Assembly (NCBI RefSeq): GCF_018437275.1 | Contig: NZ_JAAMFK010000001.1 | Coordinates: 124,001 to 188,000 of the forward strand | Direction of reading: 5' to 3' | Length of the DNA stretch: 64,000 bases | DNA from: Fructobacillus broussonetiae | GTDB lineage: Bacteria; Bacillota; Bacilli; Lactobacillales; Lactobacillaceae | Part shown: positions 7,234-15,262 of the stretch, piece after piece | How positions within the stretch are numbered: the first letter of the stretch is position 1 | Layout of the letters: each line of letters opens with the position of its first letter | Translations under genes and position numbers: made by a program | The notes under the pieces: model-generated | What the model was told of the DNA's origin: nothing | What the model saw: the letters and a program-made list of their open reading frames with translations, nothing else | Database searches by the model: none

Positions 7234-8370
7234 ATGTTAACAGAGAAAAAATGGATGGAACTTTATCGCTTCCGCCACGACTTACATCAGCATCCAGAAT
7301 TAGCGATGCAAGAGAATCGAACAAGTGCACGTATTCAAGAATACTTGGAGCAAGAGGGTCTTGATATCATAACGCCAACTTCATTGAAAACAGGGGTGGT
7401 TGCTGCGCTTGGACCAAAAGACGCGCCAATCATTGCCCTTCGAGCCGATATCGACGCCTTGCCAATTCAAGAAAAAACAAAGTTGGACTACCAGTCAAAA
7501 AACGACGGAATCATGCACGCTTGCGGGCATGACTTGCACACCGTTTCCTTACTCGCTGTAGCCGTTACATTAAAGGAACAAGAAGAGTCACTAAAGGTCC
7601 GCCTCCTCTTTGTTTTTCAACCAGCTGAAGAAACGCACGAAGGGGCGCAGTTAGTACTCGAAAGCGGTGTTCTAGACGATGCCAAATTCATTATTGGCTT
7701 TCACAATGATCCGACGATGGAAAGCGGCTCACTCTCAATCGAAGCTGGCGCACGAAACGCGGCTGTGGACCAGTTTAAAGTAAAGCTGCACGGCAAGGGC
7801 GGACACGCTGCTCACCCGGACAAAAACGTCGATTCAATCCTTGGAATGGCTCACGTTGTGACAGCTGTCCAAAGCATTGTCTCTCGAAACATCGACCCGC
7901 AACACCCGTCTGTTCTATCCGTGACACACGTTGACGCCGGTTCGACCTGGAACGTCATCCCCGATGACGCTTTCTTTGAAGGAACAATCCGGACCTTTAG
8001 TAAAGAAGATCAAGTGCTCGCAAAAAAGCGCTTTGAACAAATTGTTGAGCTCCAATCTGCATCCTTTGGCATAACGGCTGACATTGAATGGATAGCTGGT
8101 CCACCGGTCTTATGGAATGACGAAGAATTATCAAAAGAGGTGCACAACGCCTTGTCTGAAAAGCTAAACATTGTTTCGAACCCAGCTTCTGCCGGAGGCG
8201 AGGACTTTGCTTTCTACACCCAGTCTATCCCAGCTGTTTTTGCAGAGATTGGCTCTGGGGCAAACAACGCACTGCACCATTCAGATTTACAAGTCGAAGA
8301 CGAAGCCATGAAAACAGCGGCTGACTGGTACGTTGAAGCTTCAAAAATTTTATCGAATAAATTGAATTAA
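7234..8370 (+). CDS. M20 family amidohydrolase / N-acyl amino acid deacetylase
   Basis: 378 residues of the M20D family (hippurate hydrolase/N-acetyl amino acid deacetylase). The metal ligands are visible: ACGHD (96-100), PAEET (130-134), the HGKGGHAAHP dimer/lid segment and the C-terminal LHHSD. Related enzymes deacylate N-acetyl-cysteine-type compounds (for example SndA/SndB in Bacillus). The Cys-rich leader and the downstream MetQ-like protein suggest that this one releases cysteine, or another sulfur amino acid, from an N-acylated precursor. That substrate is an inference. It shares a family with DapL (55470-56633) but is distinct in sequence and regulation. The start is preceded by TTGGAGAA. 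Confidence 0.85.
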   Translation: MLTEKKWMELYRFRHDLHQHPELAMQENRTSARIQEYLEQEGLDIITPTSLKTGVVAALGPKDAPIIALRADIDALPIQEKTKLDYQSKNDGIMHACGHDLHTVSLLAVAVTLKEQEESLKVRLLFVFQPAEETHEGAQLVLESGVLDDAKFIIGFHNDPTMESGSLSIEAGARNAAVDQFKVKLHGKGGHAAHPDKNVDSILGMAHVVTAVQSIVSRNIDPQHPSVLSVTHVDAGSTWNVIPDDAFFEGTIRTFSKEDQVLAKKRFEQIVELQSASFGITADIEWIAGPPVLWNDEELSKEVHNALSEKLNIVSNPASAGGEDFAFYTQSIPAVFAEIGSGANNALHHSDLQVEDEAMKTAADWYVEASKILSNKLN

Positions 8371-8383
8371 GGAGAGAAAGAAA

Positions 8384-9205
8384 ATGACAAAAAAGAAAAT
8401 GATTTGGTTACTTGCGGCCATTGCCGTGCTCGCGTTGGGCTACTTATCCTTTGGGCCAAAACATAAAGCAAATGAGAGCAAGGTGATTACCGTTGCCACA
8501 GCTCCTGGACCATACAGTGAGCTGTTCATGGACGGTATTAAGCCAATTCTTGAAAAAGAAGGTTACACAGTTAAAAACAAGAGTTTTAACAACTTACTAA
8601 ACGCCGATATTGCGTTGGATAATAACGAAGCAGATGTGAATGTTGACCAGCACAGCGCCTATTTAAAGAATTTTAACAAGGAAAAGAAGGGTAACTTGAC
8701 TGCCTTAACTAAGATTCCAACCGTTCCAATGAGCCTTTACCAAGGAAACAAGAAATCATTAGCTGACTTAAGTGATGGGGACACGATTGCCATTCCGGAT
8801 GATGCATCAAATAAGGCGCGTGCCTATCGCATCCTCGCTCAAAGCGGTTTGATTACTCTTAAAAAAGGCGTAAACGAAGTGACCGTTACGCAAAAGGACA
8901 TTGAAAGCAATCCAAACAACCTCCAGTTCAAAGAAATTGATTCTTCCACGATTCCTCGTGTAAGAGATGAATTCGCTTATGTTGTGCTTCCTGGATCAGT
9001 CGCTTATGCCGCCAAGGTTCCAGCCAAGGAGATTCTGGTGAAGGAAAACGTGATGGATGATTACTACTTGGTTTTGACTGTAAATAAGAGCAAGCAAAAC
9101 ACGAAGTGGGCGAAGGCCGTTAAAAAGGCTTACCAGTCCGAAGAATTCAAGAAATACTTTGAAAAGAAGAACAGCGACCACGCGTGGGTAACAGTTGATA
9201 ATTAA
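8384..9205 (+). CDS. MetQ/NlpA-like substrate-binding protein with TM anchor
   Basis: 273 residues. An N-terminal hydrophobic segment ends in LGYLSFG rather than a lipobox cysteine, so the protein is anchored by an uncleaved segment, not a lipid. The mature part has the NlpA/MetQ two-lobe pattern: ITVATAPGPYSELF, ADVNVDQHSAYLKNFN, and the TIAIPDDASNKARAYRILAQ phosphate-loop-like block. Homologues bind methionine or related amino acids for ABC import. No ATPase or permease gene lies nearby. It is 13 bases downstream of the M20 gene with an AAGGAGAG site. With the Cys leader, a sulfur-containing ligand such as cysteine, cystine or an N-acyl derivative is the best guess. Confidence 0.85.
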   Translation: MTKKKMIWLLAAIAVLALGYLSFGPKHKANESKVITVATAPGPYSELFMDGIKPILEKEGYTVKNKSFNNLLNADIALDNNEADVNVDQHSAYLKNFNKEKKGNLTALTKIPTVPMSLYQGNKKSLADLSDGDTIAIPDDASNKARAYRILAQSGLITLKKGVNEVTVTQKDIESNPNNLQFKEIDSSTIPRVRDEFAYVVLPGSVAYAAKVPAKEILVKENVMDDYYLVLTVNKSKQNTKWAKAVKKAYQSEEFKKYFEKKNSDHAWVTVDN

Positions 9206-9217
9206 AAATAAGATGCC

Positions 9218-9247
9218 AAAGTCGGTCCCGTTCCGGGCCGGCTTTTT
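9218..9247 (+). terminator. Terminator after MetQ-like gene
   Basis: AAGTCGGTCCC, loop GTTCC, GGGCCGGCTTTTT, like those at 5178 and 6926. Confidence 0.85.
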
Positions 9248-9324
9248 GCTTGATTGAAAACGGCCTTGAAAGGTCATAAAAAAGATATGCCCGCGGGTCT
9301 GACTTTGAATGTGAGTTAAAAAGC

Positions 9325-9366
9325 ATAACTAGTATGCTTTACAAACTAGTTATCTTTCGATATACT
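9325..9366 (+). promoter_or_regulatory. padR promoter with inverted-repeat operator
   Basis: A perfect inverted repeat ATAACTAGT (9325-9333) / ACTAGTTAT (9345-9353) overlaps the -35 TTTACA (9338-9343). The -10 TATACT (9361-9366) follows a 17-base spacer. The position implies autorepression by the PadR protein encoded next. Confidence 0.65.
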
Positions 9367-9399
9367 CAAATCATTCCAATAGGGAGGGGAGGTTAAGTG

Positions 9400-9735
9400 A
9401 TGGAACACAAAGTGTCCAGCCAACTGCTCAAGGGATTTTTGCAGGGAATCCTTTTAATCTTGTTGGCCGAAGAAGCGAACTACGGCTACGGCATCAGCCA
9501 GCGACTCGTTGAAGTCGGGCTAGAGTCCGTGCCGAAGGGAACCATTTATCCGCTCTTAACCTCCATGGAAAAGCGGGGGCTCGTTAAAAGTGAGAGCCGA
9601 CCATCCACTGATGGTCCATCCCGTAAATACTACGAAACAACAGACGAGGGATTGCTTGCCAAGCAAGAATTTCTTGATCAATGGGGCTACTTAGTCGCTG
9701 CCATGGGTAATCTAACGAAAGAAGAACAAGCATGA
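9400..9735 (+). CDS. PadR family transcriptional regulator
   Basis: About 111 residues, the usual size of short PadR regulators. The winged-helix core reads ILLLLAEEANYGYGISQRL-like, with GTIYPLLTSMEKRGLV as the recognition helix and wing approach. RKYYETTDEG is the wing typical of PadR. ATG 9400 is preferred over GTG 9397 because GGAGGGGAGG (9383-9392) is better spaced from it. The stop overlaps the start of the DUF1129 gene (ATGA), so the two are translationally coupled. In lactic acid bacteria PadR/DUF1129 pairs often respond to membrane-active compounds. Confidence 0.9.
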   Translation: MEHKVSSQLLKGFLQGILLILLAEEANYGYGISQRLVEVGLESVPKGTIYPLLTSMEKRGLVKSESRPSTDGPSRKYYETTDEGLLAKQEFLDQWGYLVAAMGNLTKEEQA

Positions 9736-10589
9736 CAACAGAAGAATTAATTGAACAAAATAACGAGCTTCGTGCTGCGTTGAATAAGGAAAACGAAGAC
9801 TTCTACCTGGACTTCTTACTCTACGTCCGTTCACAGGGCGTTTTGAAGGACGAACAAACGGTGGAAGAGCAACTCTTTGCCATCTTACAAGACATTTTGG
9901 AGGCCCAAAAGAACGGGCAGTCAGCTGCTGATTATTTCGGAACGGACCCAAAATTTGTGGCTGACCGAATTTTACAGCAAACGCCAAACAAATTGTCTGA
10001 AGCAGCTAAACTATTTCTTTATGGCTTTGGTGCTTATATCGGTTTCTCACTATTACCTAGCTTACCCATTCCTGGAAAGCCAATGGACCTCGGTTCATTC
10101 TTGCTATCCGGTGTTTACCTGACACTCTTAGCCATTGTCGGTTTCTTCCTCATTGGCAAGACGATTTACTTCTTTAAGAAGAGTAAGATGGCGTCCTGGA
10201 TGAAGTCTTTGATGAGCTTCGTCATCGCTTGTGCGGTGCTCTTTCCCGCCTTTGCCATCACGTTTTGGCTACACACGCCAGCTCAAATCAACTTGGATGG
10301 GACACTTGGTATTTTCGTCATTGTGTTGGTTTTGATTGGTGTCACTGTCTTTATAAAGAAGCAGGAGAAAAAGGATAAGGATGATGATAAGGACCACATC
10401 TGGCGTCCAATCTTGTTCTTCGTCATCTTGTCAGCCGTTGTTGGAGTTTTGACACGCTTACCAATTCTTGACGGGCTTTTGCTCAGCAAGGGTGGTCGTT
10501 TGATCTTGGCCGGAATCATGCTTGCCGGACTTGTTATCTTTAACGTCTACACGGTTTACACGGCTAAAAAGATGAATAAAGAAGACTAA
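9732..10589 (+). CDS. DUF1129 family membrane protein
   Basis: 285 residues. A soluble, acidic N-terminal domain (about 1-90, with ELRAALNKENEDFYLDFLLY) is followed by six hydrophobic segments arranged in pairs. The charged cytoplasmic loop KKQEKKDKDDDKD separates the pairs. This is the DUF1129 (PF06570) architecture found beside PadR regulators in Lactobacillales. Its function is unknown. It overlaps padR by four bases and is followed by a terminator. Confidence 0.85.
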   Translation: MTTEELIEQNNELRAALNKENEDFYLDFLLYVRSQGVLKDEQTVEEQLFAILQDILEAQKNGQSAADYFGTDPKFVADRILQQTPNKLSEAAKLFLYGFGAYIGFSLLPSLPIPGKPMDLGSFLLSGVYLTLLAIVGFFLIGKTIYFFKKSKMASWMKSLMSFVIACAVLFPAFAITFWLHTPAQINLDGTLGIFVIVLVLIGVTVFIKKQEKKDKDDDKDHIWRPILFFVILSAVVGVLTRLPILDGLLLSKGGRLILAGIMLAGLVIFNVYTVYTAKKMNKED

Positions 10590-10597
10590 TTTGTCTG

Positions 10598-10639
10598 AAA
10601 AAGACGGGGGTTTGAAAAAAGTTCTTGTCTTTTTATTTT
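10598..10639 (+). terminator. Terminator after DUF1129 gene
   Basis: AAAAAGAC pairs with GTCTTTTT across a long loop. A second T-ended hairpin (AAAAGAACG / CGTTCTTTTT, 10691-10727) lies just downstream and may back it up. Confidence 0.6.
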
Positions 10640-10738
10640 ACATATTAATTCTTGAATTGCTGGCAGTTTTCTTATAAGTGTGCGTATGCTAAAAGAACGT
10701 TTTTACGTTAGAACAGTCGTTCTTTTTAAAGAGCGGGT

Positions 10739-10767
10739 TTGACTTTATCCGTTCCTTTGTATAAATT
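10739..10767 (+). promoter_or_regulatory. rib operon promoter
   Basis: -35 TTGACT (10739-10744) and -10 TAAATT (17-base spacer) or TATAAA (15-base spacer), just before the FMN aptamer. Confidence 0.55.
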
Positions 10768-10783
10768 AAGAGCAATCAATAAA

Positions 10784-10913
10784 TAATCTTCGGGGCAGGG
10801 TGTAATTCCCGACCGACGGTGATGGCAAATAGCCAAAGTCCGTGAACTGCAGCAATGTGGTTGACACAGTGAGATTCTGTGACCGACAGTAAAGTCTGGA
10901 TGGGAGAAGATTT
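10784..10913 (+). ncRNA. FMN riboswitch (RFN element)
   Basis: The RFN blocks are all present: CTTCGGGGCAGGGTG, AATTCCCGACCGACGGT, AGTCCGTGAACT, CAGTGAGATTCTGTGACCG and the closing GATGGGAGAAG. It controls the riboflavin operon that starts at 11058. Confidence 0.97.
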
Positions 10914-11003
10914 AAAAAACGCTTTTTGCGTGGCTTTTTTAGTCGCCTTTGCGGCTTATTTTGCTGGGCGAAAACCGTCTTTTTAAATATTTTCGTTATT
11001 CAT

Positions 11004-11036
11004 ACCCGATGTGCTTTATTGCATGTCGGGTTTTTT
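11004..11036 (+). terminator. Terminator between RFN element and ribD
   Basis: CCCGATGTGC and GCATGTCGGG flank a TTTATT loop, then six T. It is the expression platform of the FMN riboswitch. Confidence 0.8.
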
Positions 11037-11057
11037 GCTCCCGAAAAGGAGGAATGA

Positions 11058-12092
11058 ATGGATGATTTGAAATGGATGGAAAAGGCCTTTTTAGAGGCCG
11101 AGAAAGCTGATCCAGCCGAAACATACGAAAACCCGCGGGTGGGTGCAGTCATCGTGAAAGACGACGTCATACTGGCAAAAGGACGGCACGCCTTATTTGG
11201 ATGCGAGCATGCTGAGATGGCAGCCTATAGTAGCTTAGCTGATAAGGATTTATTGGCTGGAGCGACGCTTTACGTGACGCTCGAGCCCTGTGCAAGTACT
11301 GGAAAAGCCGGCTCCTGCGCGGATTCAATTGCAAGCTGGCCCATTCACCGAGTGGTGATTGGTTCGACCGACCCGAATCCAAGCACGAAGGGTATGGGAA
11401 TGGCCAAGCTTAAAGAAGCAGGTATCATCATCACCAACCTGCACCTTGAGTCGATGAATCGGAATTTGAACCCGGCTTTCTTTCATTTCTTTGAAAGGGG
11501 CTTGCCATACGTTCAACTAAAATTGACAACTTCTGAAGATGGGTTTGTTTCTCGAAAAGCGTCTGCGCCAGTGAAACTATCCAATGTAGCTTGCGACCAG
11601 GACGTTCACCACGAGCGGGCCTGTCGTTCCGCCATCTTGGTTGGCAGTCAGACTTTTCTAGCCGACGAACCATCGTTGACCGTGCGCCACTTTGAAACGG
11701 AACACGAACAACCAAAGCGCGTGGTGCTCGATCGACGAGGCCGTTTGAAAAACGTGGGAGCTCAGCGACTGGAAGGCTGGCTGGTATATACACACGATAA
11801 GGAGTGGGCCAAAAGTTGCGAGAACGTCTTCTGTGTTAGTGACGGTGAGTTGTGCGGTATCTTAGAAGACTTGAGTCAGAAAAAAATTCAGTCTGTCATG
11901 GTCGAGGGCGGTCCAACGCTCATCGCTGCCTTTCTACAAGCAGACCTTTGGCAGGAGATGCTGGTTTATGAGACAGACGTTTCACTTGGAGCCGGCCTGA
12001 AAGCCATTTCTCCGAACGGTTCCGGCATTGAACTCGGCACCGTTGGGAACGCTGTGAAGTACCGCTATATCAATCAAAAGGAGCCATCATAA
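11058..12092 (+). CDS. ribD: RibD, bifunctional deaminase/reductase
   Basis: 344 residues. The N-terminal cytidine-deaminase-like domain has the zinc ligands in GCEHAE (about 49-53) and EPCASTGKAGSC (Cys78, Cys87). The C-terminal reductase domain starts near YVQLKLTTSEDGFVS and has the VEGGPTLIAAFL dihydrofolate-reductase-like NADPH motif. It deaminates and then reduces the pyrimidine intermediate of riboflavin synthesis. It is the first gene of the operon and overlaps ribE by one base. The start follows AGGAGG. Confidence 0.95.
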   Translation: MDDLKWMEKAFLEAEKADPAETYENPRVGAVIVKDDVILAKGRHALFGCEHAEMAAYSSLADKDLLAGATLYVTLEPCASTGKAGSCADSIASWPIHRVVIGSTDPNPSTKGMGMAKLKEAGIIITNLHLESMNRNLNPAFFHFFERGLPYVQLKLTTSEDGFVSRKASAPVKLSNVACDQDVHHERACRSAILVGSQTFLADEPSLTVRHFETEHEQPKRVVLDRRGRLKNVGAQRLEGWLVYTHDKEWAKSCENVFCVSDGELCGILEDLSQKKIQSVMVEGGPTLIAAFLQADLWQEMLVYETDVSLGAGLKAISPNGSGIELGTVGNAVKYRYINQKEPS

Positions 12093-12700
12093 TGTTTACT
12101 GGAATTACTGAAGAGGTCGGTCGCGTACAAGAAATCATCAAGAAAAACGAGAAGGAATGGCATCTGACCGTGAAGACACCGTCACCATTCTTCGCTGGTT
12201 TACCACTGGGTGCGAGCGTCATGAACGACGGGGTCTGCTTGTCGATTGTTGAAAGCACCGACGACTGTGCCAGCTTTGACGTCATGGTACCCACCTACGA
12301 AACAACGATTGTTTCAGACTATGAAGTTGGCACGTCGATTAACCTCGAACGCTCCTTGCCGGTAAACGGTCGGTTGGACGGGCACTTTGTGTTGGGACAC
12401 GTCGATGGTACGGCGCAGTTGGTGGCGAAAAAGCAGGATGGTGAGACTGTCTTCTTACAATTCCACGTGGCCGATGAAAACCTGGTGCCCGAGGTTGTCG
12501 CGAAGGGGTCTGTTGCTGTGTCGGGGGTGTCGCTGACGGTGATCGGCACGGACGGGTCTGACTTTACCGTTGGGCTTATTCCGACGACGCTTGAGAAAAC
12601 AAATTTGAGTGGATTAGAAGTCGGGAATTTCGTCAATTTGGAGACGGACATTCTGGCCAAGTACTTACAAAAGAAAGTGGGGAACGCTTATGTCAGTTGA
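12092..12700 (+). CDS. ribE: Riboflavin synthase alpha subunit
   Basis: 202 residues with two tandem lumazine-binding repeats. It begins with the canonical MFTGITEEVGRV, has the second repeat near HFVLGHVDG, and contains SVAVSGVSLTV. It dismutates two 6,7-dimethyl-8-ribityllumazine molecules to riboflavin plus the pyrimidine substrate. It overlaps ribD upstream and ribBA downstream (11 bases), as expected for translational coupling. Confidence 0.96.
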   Translation: MFTGITEEVGRVQEIIKKNEKEWHLTVKTPSPFFAGLPLGASVMNDGVCLSIVESTDDCASFDVMVPTYETTIVSDYEVGTSINLERSLPVNGRLDGHFVLGHVDGTAQLVAKKQDGETVFLQFHVADENLVPEVVAKGSVAVSGVSLTVIGTDGSDFTVGLIPTTLEKTNLSGLEVGNFVNLETDILAKYLQKKVGNAYVS

Positions 12701-13904
12701 TGAACGAATTGCACGAGTTCGCCTCGCATTAGAGGAGCTCAAGAAGGGACAGCTCGTGATTTTGACAGATGATGCGGACCGGGAACACGAGGGGGACTTG
12801 GTTGGACTGGCCGCCTTCGTGAAACCAGAGACGGTCAACTTCGCCCTGAAGGAAGCACGCGGGGTACTCTGCGTGCCGATGTCTGCTGATCGTGCTAAAA
12901 CCTTGGCACTGCCGCAGATGGTGGACGACAACACGGAAAAGTTCGCCACTAAGTTTACGGTTTCCGTCGATCATGTTAAAGGCACGACCGGCGTTTCGGC
13001 CTTTGACCGCGCCCATACGATTCAGGCGCTTTCAAACGAGAGTGTTGGCCCGGAAAGCTTTGAAAGCCCAGGACACATCTTCCCGCTTGTGGCAGATGAA
13101 AACGGTGTTTTGGCACGGACAGGTCACACGGAGGGAGCCGTGGACTTGGCTAAGTTGGCGGCCGTCCCGCCAGTGGCCTACATCATCGAGATTCTTGCAG
13201 ACGATGGCCGCATGGCACGGGAAAAGCAGTTGGCTGAATTCGCTTCTCGCCATAACTTGGTGCAATTGTCGATTGCTGACATCGTGTACTACCGAAAGTG
13301 GCTGGCCGATTTAAATTTAGTTGAGGGGGCAAGGGCCACTTTGCCATCCACCTTTGGGAACTTTGAAGTGACCGCTTACGAGGGGTCAAAAAACGAACCC
13401 GATTTATTCGTTCAAAGTCAAACCCGCCCCACGCGCTTCCCCCTCGTCCGCATCCATTCCGAATGCCTCACGGGTGATGTGTTTGGCTCCAAGCGCTGCG
13501 AGTGCGGCCCACAATTACACCTAGCACTGAAAAAGATCGAAGAATACGGTGGCGCTTTGCTCTACATGCGCCAGGAAGGTCGCGGTATTGGTCTCTGGAA
13601 CAAGCTAAAGACCTATGTCTTACAGCAAAACGGCTATGATACCTACGAAGCAAATCGAATGCTGGGCCACAAACCAGACGAACGCCAGTACAAGAAGGCG
13701 GCTCAAATGTTGAAGCAAGCCGGCCTCACCGAAGTTGCGCTTCTAACGAACAACCCGGATAAGGTCGCTGCGCTGGAAAAAGAGGGCATCGTTGTCAAAG
13801 AACAGGTGCCACTGGTCACCGGAATTGAGCCCGAAAACCGCTTCTACCTGCAAACAAAAAAAGACAAATTTCACCATTTATTTAAGAAAGAGGAAATCTC
13901 ATGA
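12690..13904 (+). CDS. ribBA: RibBA, DHBP synthase / GTP cyclohydrolase II
   Basis: 404 residues. The N-terminal DHBP synthase domain shows VILTDDADREHEGDLV, RGVLCVPMS and the TGHTEGAVDLAKLA segment. The C-terminal GTP cyclohydrolase II domain has the zinc site SECLTGDVFGSKRCECGPQL and the QEGRGIGLWNKL catalytic loop. Both domains appear intact, so it supplies both precursors of the pathway. It overlaps ribE and ribH. Confidence 0.97.
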   Translation: MSVDERIARVRLALEELKKGQLVILTDDADREHEGDLVGLAAFVKPETVNFALKEARGVLCVPMSADRAKTLALPQMVDDNTEKFATKFTVSVDHVKGTTGVSAFDRAHTIQALSNESVGPESFESPGHIFPLVADENGVLARTGHTEGAVDLAKLAAVPPVAYIIEILADDGRMAREKQLAEFASRHNLVQLSIADIVYYRKWLADLNLVEGARATLPSTFGNFEVTAYEGSKNEPDLFVQSQTRPTRFPLVRIHSECLTGDVFGSKRCECGPQLHLALKKIEEYGGALLYMRQEGRGIGLWNKLKTYVLQQNGYDTYEANRMLGHKPDERQYKKAAQMLKQAGLTEVALLTNNPDKVAALEKEGIVVKEQVPLVTGIEPENRFYLQTKKDKFHHLFKKEEIS

Positions 13905-14365
13905 ACTATCAAGGAAAATTAACTGGACACGAAAAGCGCCGCATCGCCATTATCGCATCACGCTTTAATGCACTGGTCGTGGAACGCCTCGTTTCAGGAG
14001 CCAAGGAAGCCTTGCGCTTGCACGGAATTGAAAAAAATCAGGTAGATGTTGTTTGGGTACCTGGTGCCTTTGAAATCCCGCTTGTGGCAAAGAAGCTAGG
14101 TTCTAACAAGCACTACGATGGAATTGTAGCGGTTGGTGCCGTTATCAAGGGACAGACAGACCACTATGATCTCGTCATTCAACAAGCTGCTTCAGGGATT
14201 GGTCAAGCTGGTCTTGAAACTGGCGTACCAACGACCTTCGGCGTGTTAACGACAAACACGTTGGAAGAAGCCGAACAACGATCAGGAGCAAAGGCCGGTA
14301 ATGAAGGTTACGATGTTGCCGTTTCATTGCTTGAGATGATCGACTTGTTTGAACAATTAGGATAA
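13901..14365 (+). CDS. ribH: 6,7-dimethyl-8-ribityllumazine synthase
   Basis: 154 residues, full length. IAIIASRFNALVVERLVSGA, WVPGAFEIPLVAKKL and VGAVIKGQTDHYDLV are the family blocks; the substrate-binding His lies in DHYD. It condenses the pyrimidine with dihydroxybutanone phosphate. Last gene of the rib operon, overlapping ribBA by four bases and followed directly by a terminator. Confidence 0.97.
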   Translation: MNYQGKLTGHEKRRIAIIASRFNALVVERLVSGAKEALRLHGIEKNQVDVVWVPGAFEIPLVAKKLGSNKHYDGIVAVGAVIKGQTDHYDLVIQQAASGIGQAGLETGVPTTFGVLTTNTLEEAEQRSGAKAGNEGYDVAVSLLEMIDLFEQLG

Positions 14366-14369
14366 ATAA

Positions 14370-14402
14370 AAAAAGCCTGCTCAGGAAGAGGGGGCTTTTT
14401 TG
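14370..14402. terminator. Terminator between ribH and the toxin gene
   Basis: AAAAAGCC-CTC / GAG-GGCTTTTTT ends the rib operon. Its 3' half also encodes the last residues and stop of the convergent toxin gene. Confidence 0.75.
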
Positions 14403-14734
14403 TTAGGAGTAATATTTAGGAAAGCGAGGAGACGGTCTAAATCCATTTGGCTAATAACACCAATCGAGCGAATAGGGCGTTTCACCAGGTTTTGTTTTAA
14501 CGGTATTAAGCGTCCTGTATCAACATAAGAGTGCTTCGTTAAGCTCGCTTGTTTCCACTCAAGCAATTCGAAATAAACCTTTTTAATTCGCTTCGATTTA
14601 TTTTTATACTTGCTGGTTATTCTGAAAACAAAAACGTAAATTCGATCAACTAGTAAAATAAGCGCAGGGCGTCTTTTTCCATCTTGGGATTTTTCAAAAA
14701 CAATAAAGGCACTAACGATTTCACCAGTCTTCAT
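14381..14734 (-). CDS. PemK/MazF-like toxin
   Basis: 117 residues. The N-terminal GEIVSAFIVFEKSQDGKRRPALIL block fits the first strands of the PemK/MazF (CcdB-like barrel) fold, which begins G-D-I-V...RPALVL. The SYVDTGRLIPL stretch fits the later conserved core. These toxins usually cleave mRNA at short motifs. Its start overlaps the end of the upstream antitoxin gene by 14 bases, the usual toxin-antitoxin arrangement. Its C-terminus lies over the rib terminator. Confidence 0.7.
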   Translation of the reverse strand: MKTGEIVSAFIVFEKSQDGKRRPALILLVDRIYVFVFRITSKYKNKSKRIKKVYFELLEWKQASLTKHSYVDTGRLIPLKQNLVKRPIRSIGVISQMDLDRLLAFLNITPNKKAPSS

Positions 14735-14990
14735 TCAGCCACTCCAGTAGTTCTTCTTTTGTATCAATTGGCTTACCGATTGGAACCAAGCGGACAATCT
14801 CATCAATCTGAGCTTCGCGTATTTTCTGTTTCATACCGACTTGAACGGGCAACTTACCAGTCTCAATGATAGAAGTCAGAAAGTGGTAAATTGCGGTTGT
14901 TGTCGTCATACCAAACTTCTCAAGGATAGAGTCAGCTTTGTCATTAACGTACGTGTTGATTGGGATATTCGTTACTGTTGGTGTGTCCAT
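14721..14990 (-). CDS. RelB/DinJ-type antitoxin
   Basis: 89 residues from the ATG at 14990, chosen because AAGGAG lies seven bases upstream; a longer frame starts at 15008 without such a site. The N-terminal pattern IPINTYVNDKADSILEKFGMTTTTAIYHFL is the ribbon-helix-helix DNA-binding unit of RelB/DinJ antitoxins. The acidic C-terminus (EELLEWLNEDW) would cover the toxin. Pairing a RelB/DinJ fold with a MazF-like toxin rather than a RelE/YafQ toxin is a mixed combination. Confidence 0.75.
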   Translation of the reverse strand: MDTPTVTNIPINTYVNDKADSILEKFGMTTTTAIYHFLTSIIETGKLPVQVGMKQKIREAQIDEIVRLVPIGKPIDTKEELLEWLNEDW

Positions 14991-15008
14991 AGTATTTCTC
15001 CTTTTCAA

Positions 15009-15262
15009 TGTTATTCAGTTGTTTTTCTAATGGCAGTATACGCCGATATCAAGCGATTTGTAGCAATTTATTTTTAAGCAGAATATTATTCAAATACGTA
15101 ATATTATGCGGGAGTATATGCAAAAATTTATCCTACTTTTTACCAAAATGCCTCCGCCTTAGTGGTCATAATTTAAGCCAATAAGCCGTCCCCATGAACA
15201 GCCCGTTCAATGTTACAATAGTACCCAAGAAAGCAGTCTATTCTGATTAAAGGAGAACGTTC
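15009..15262. other. Intergenic region, divergent promoters
   Basis: 254 bases, AT-rich. It holds the antitoxin promoter on the minus strand, two direct AATATTAT copies around 15087-15110, and a -10 TACAAT (15214-15219) for the following gene. No gene was seen. Confidence 0.5.
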
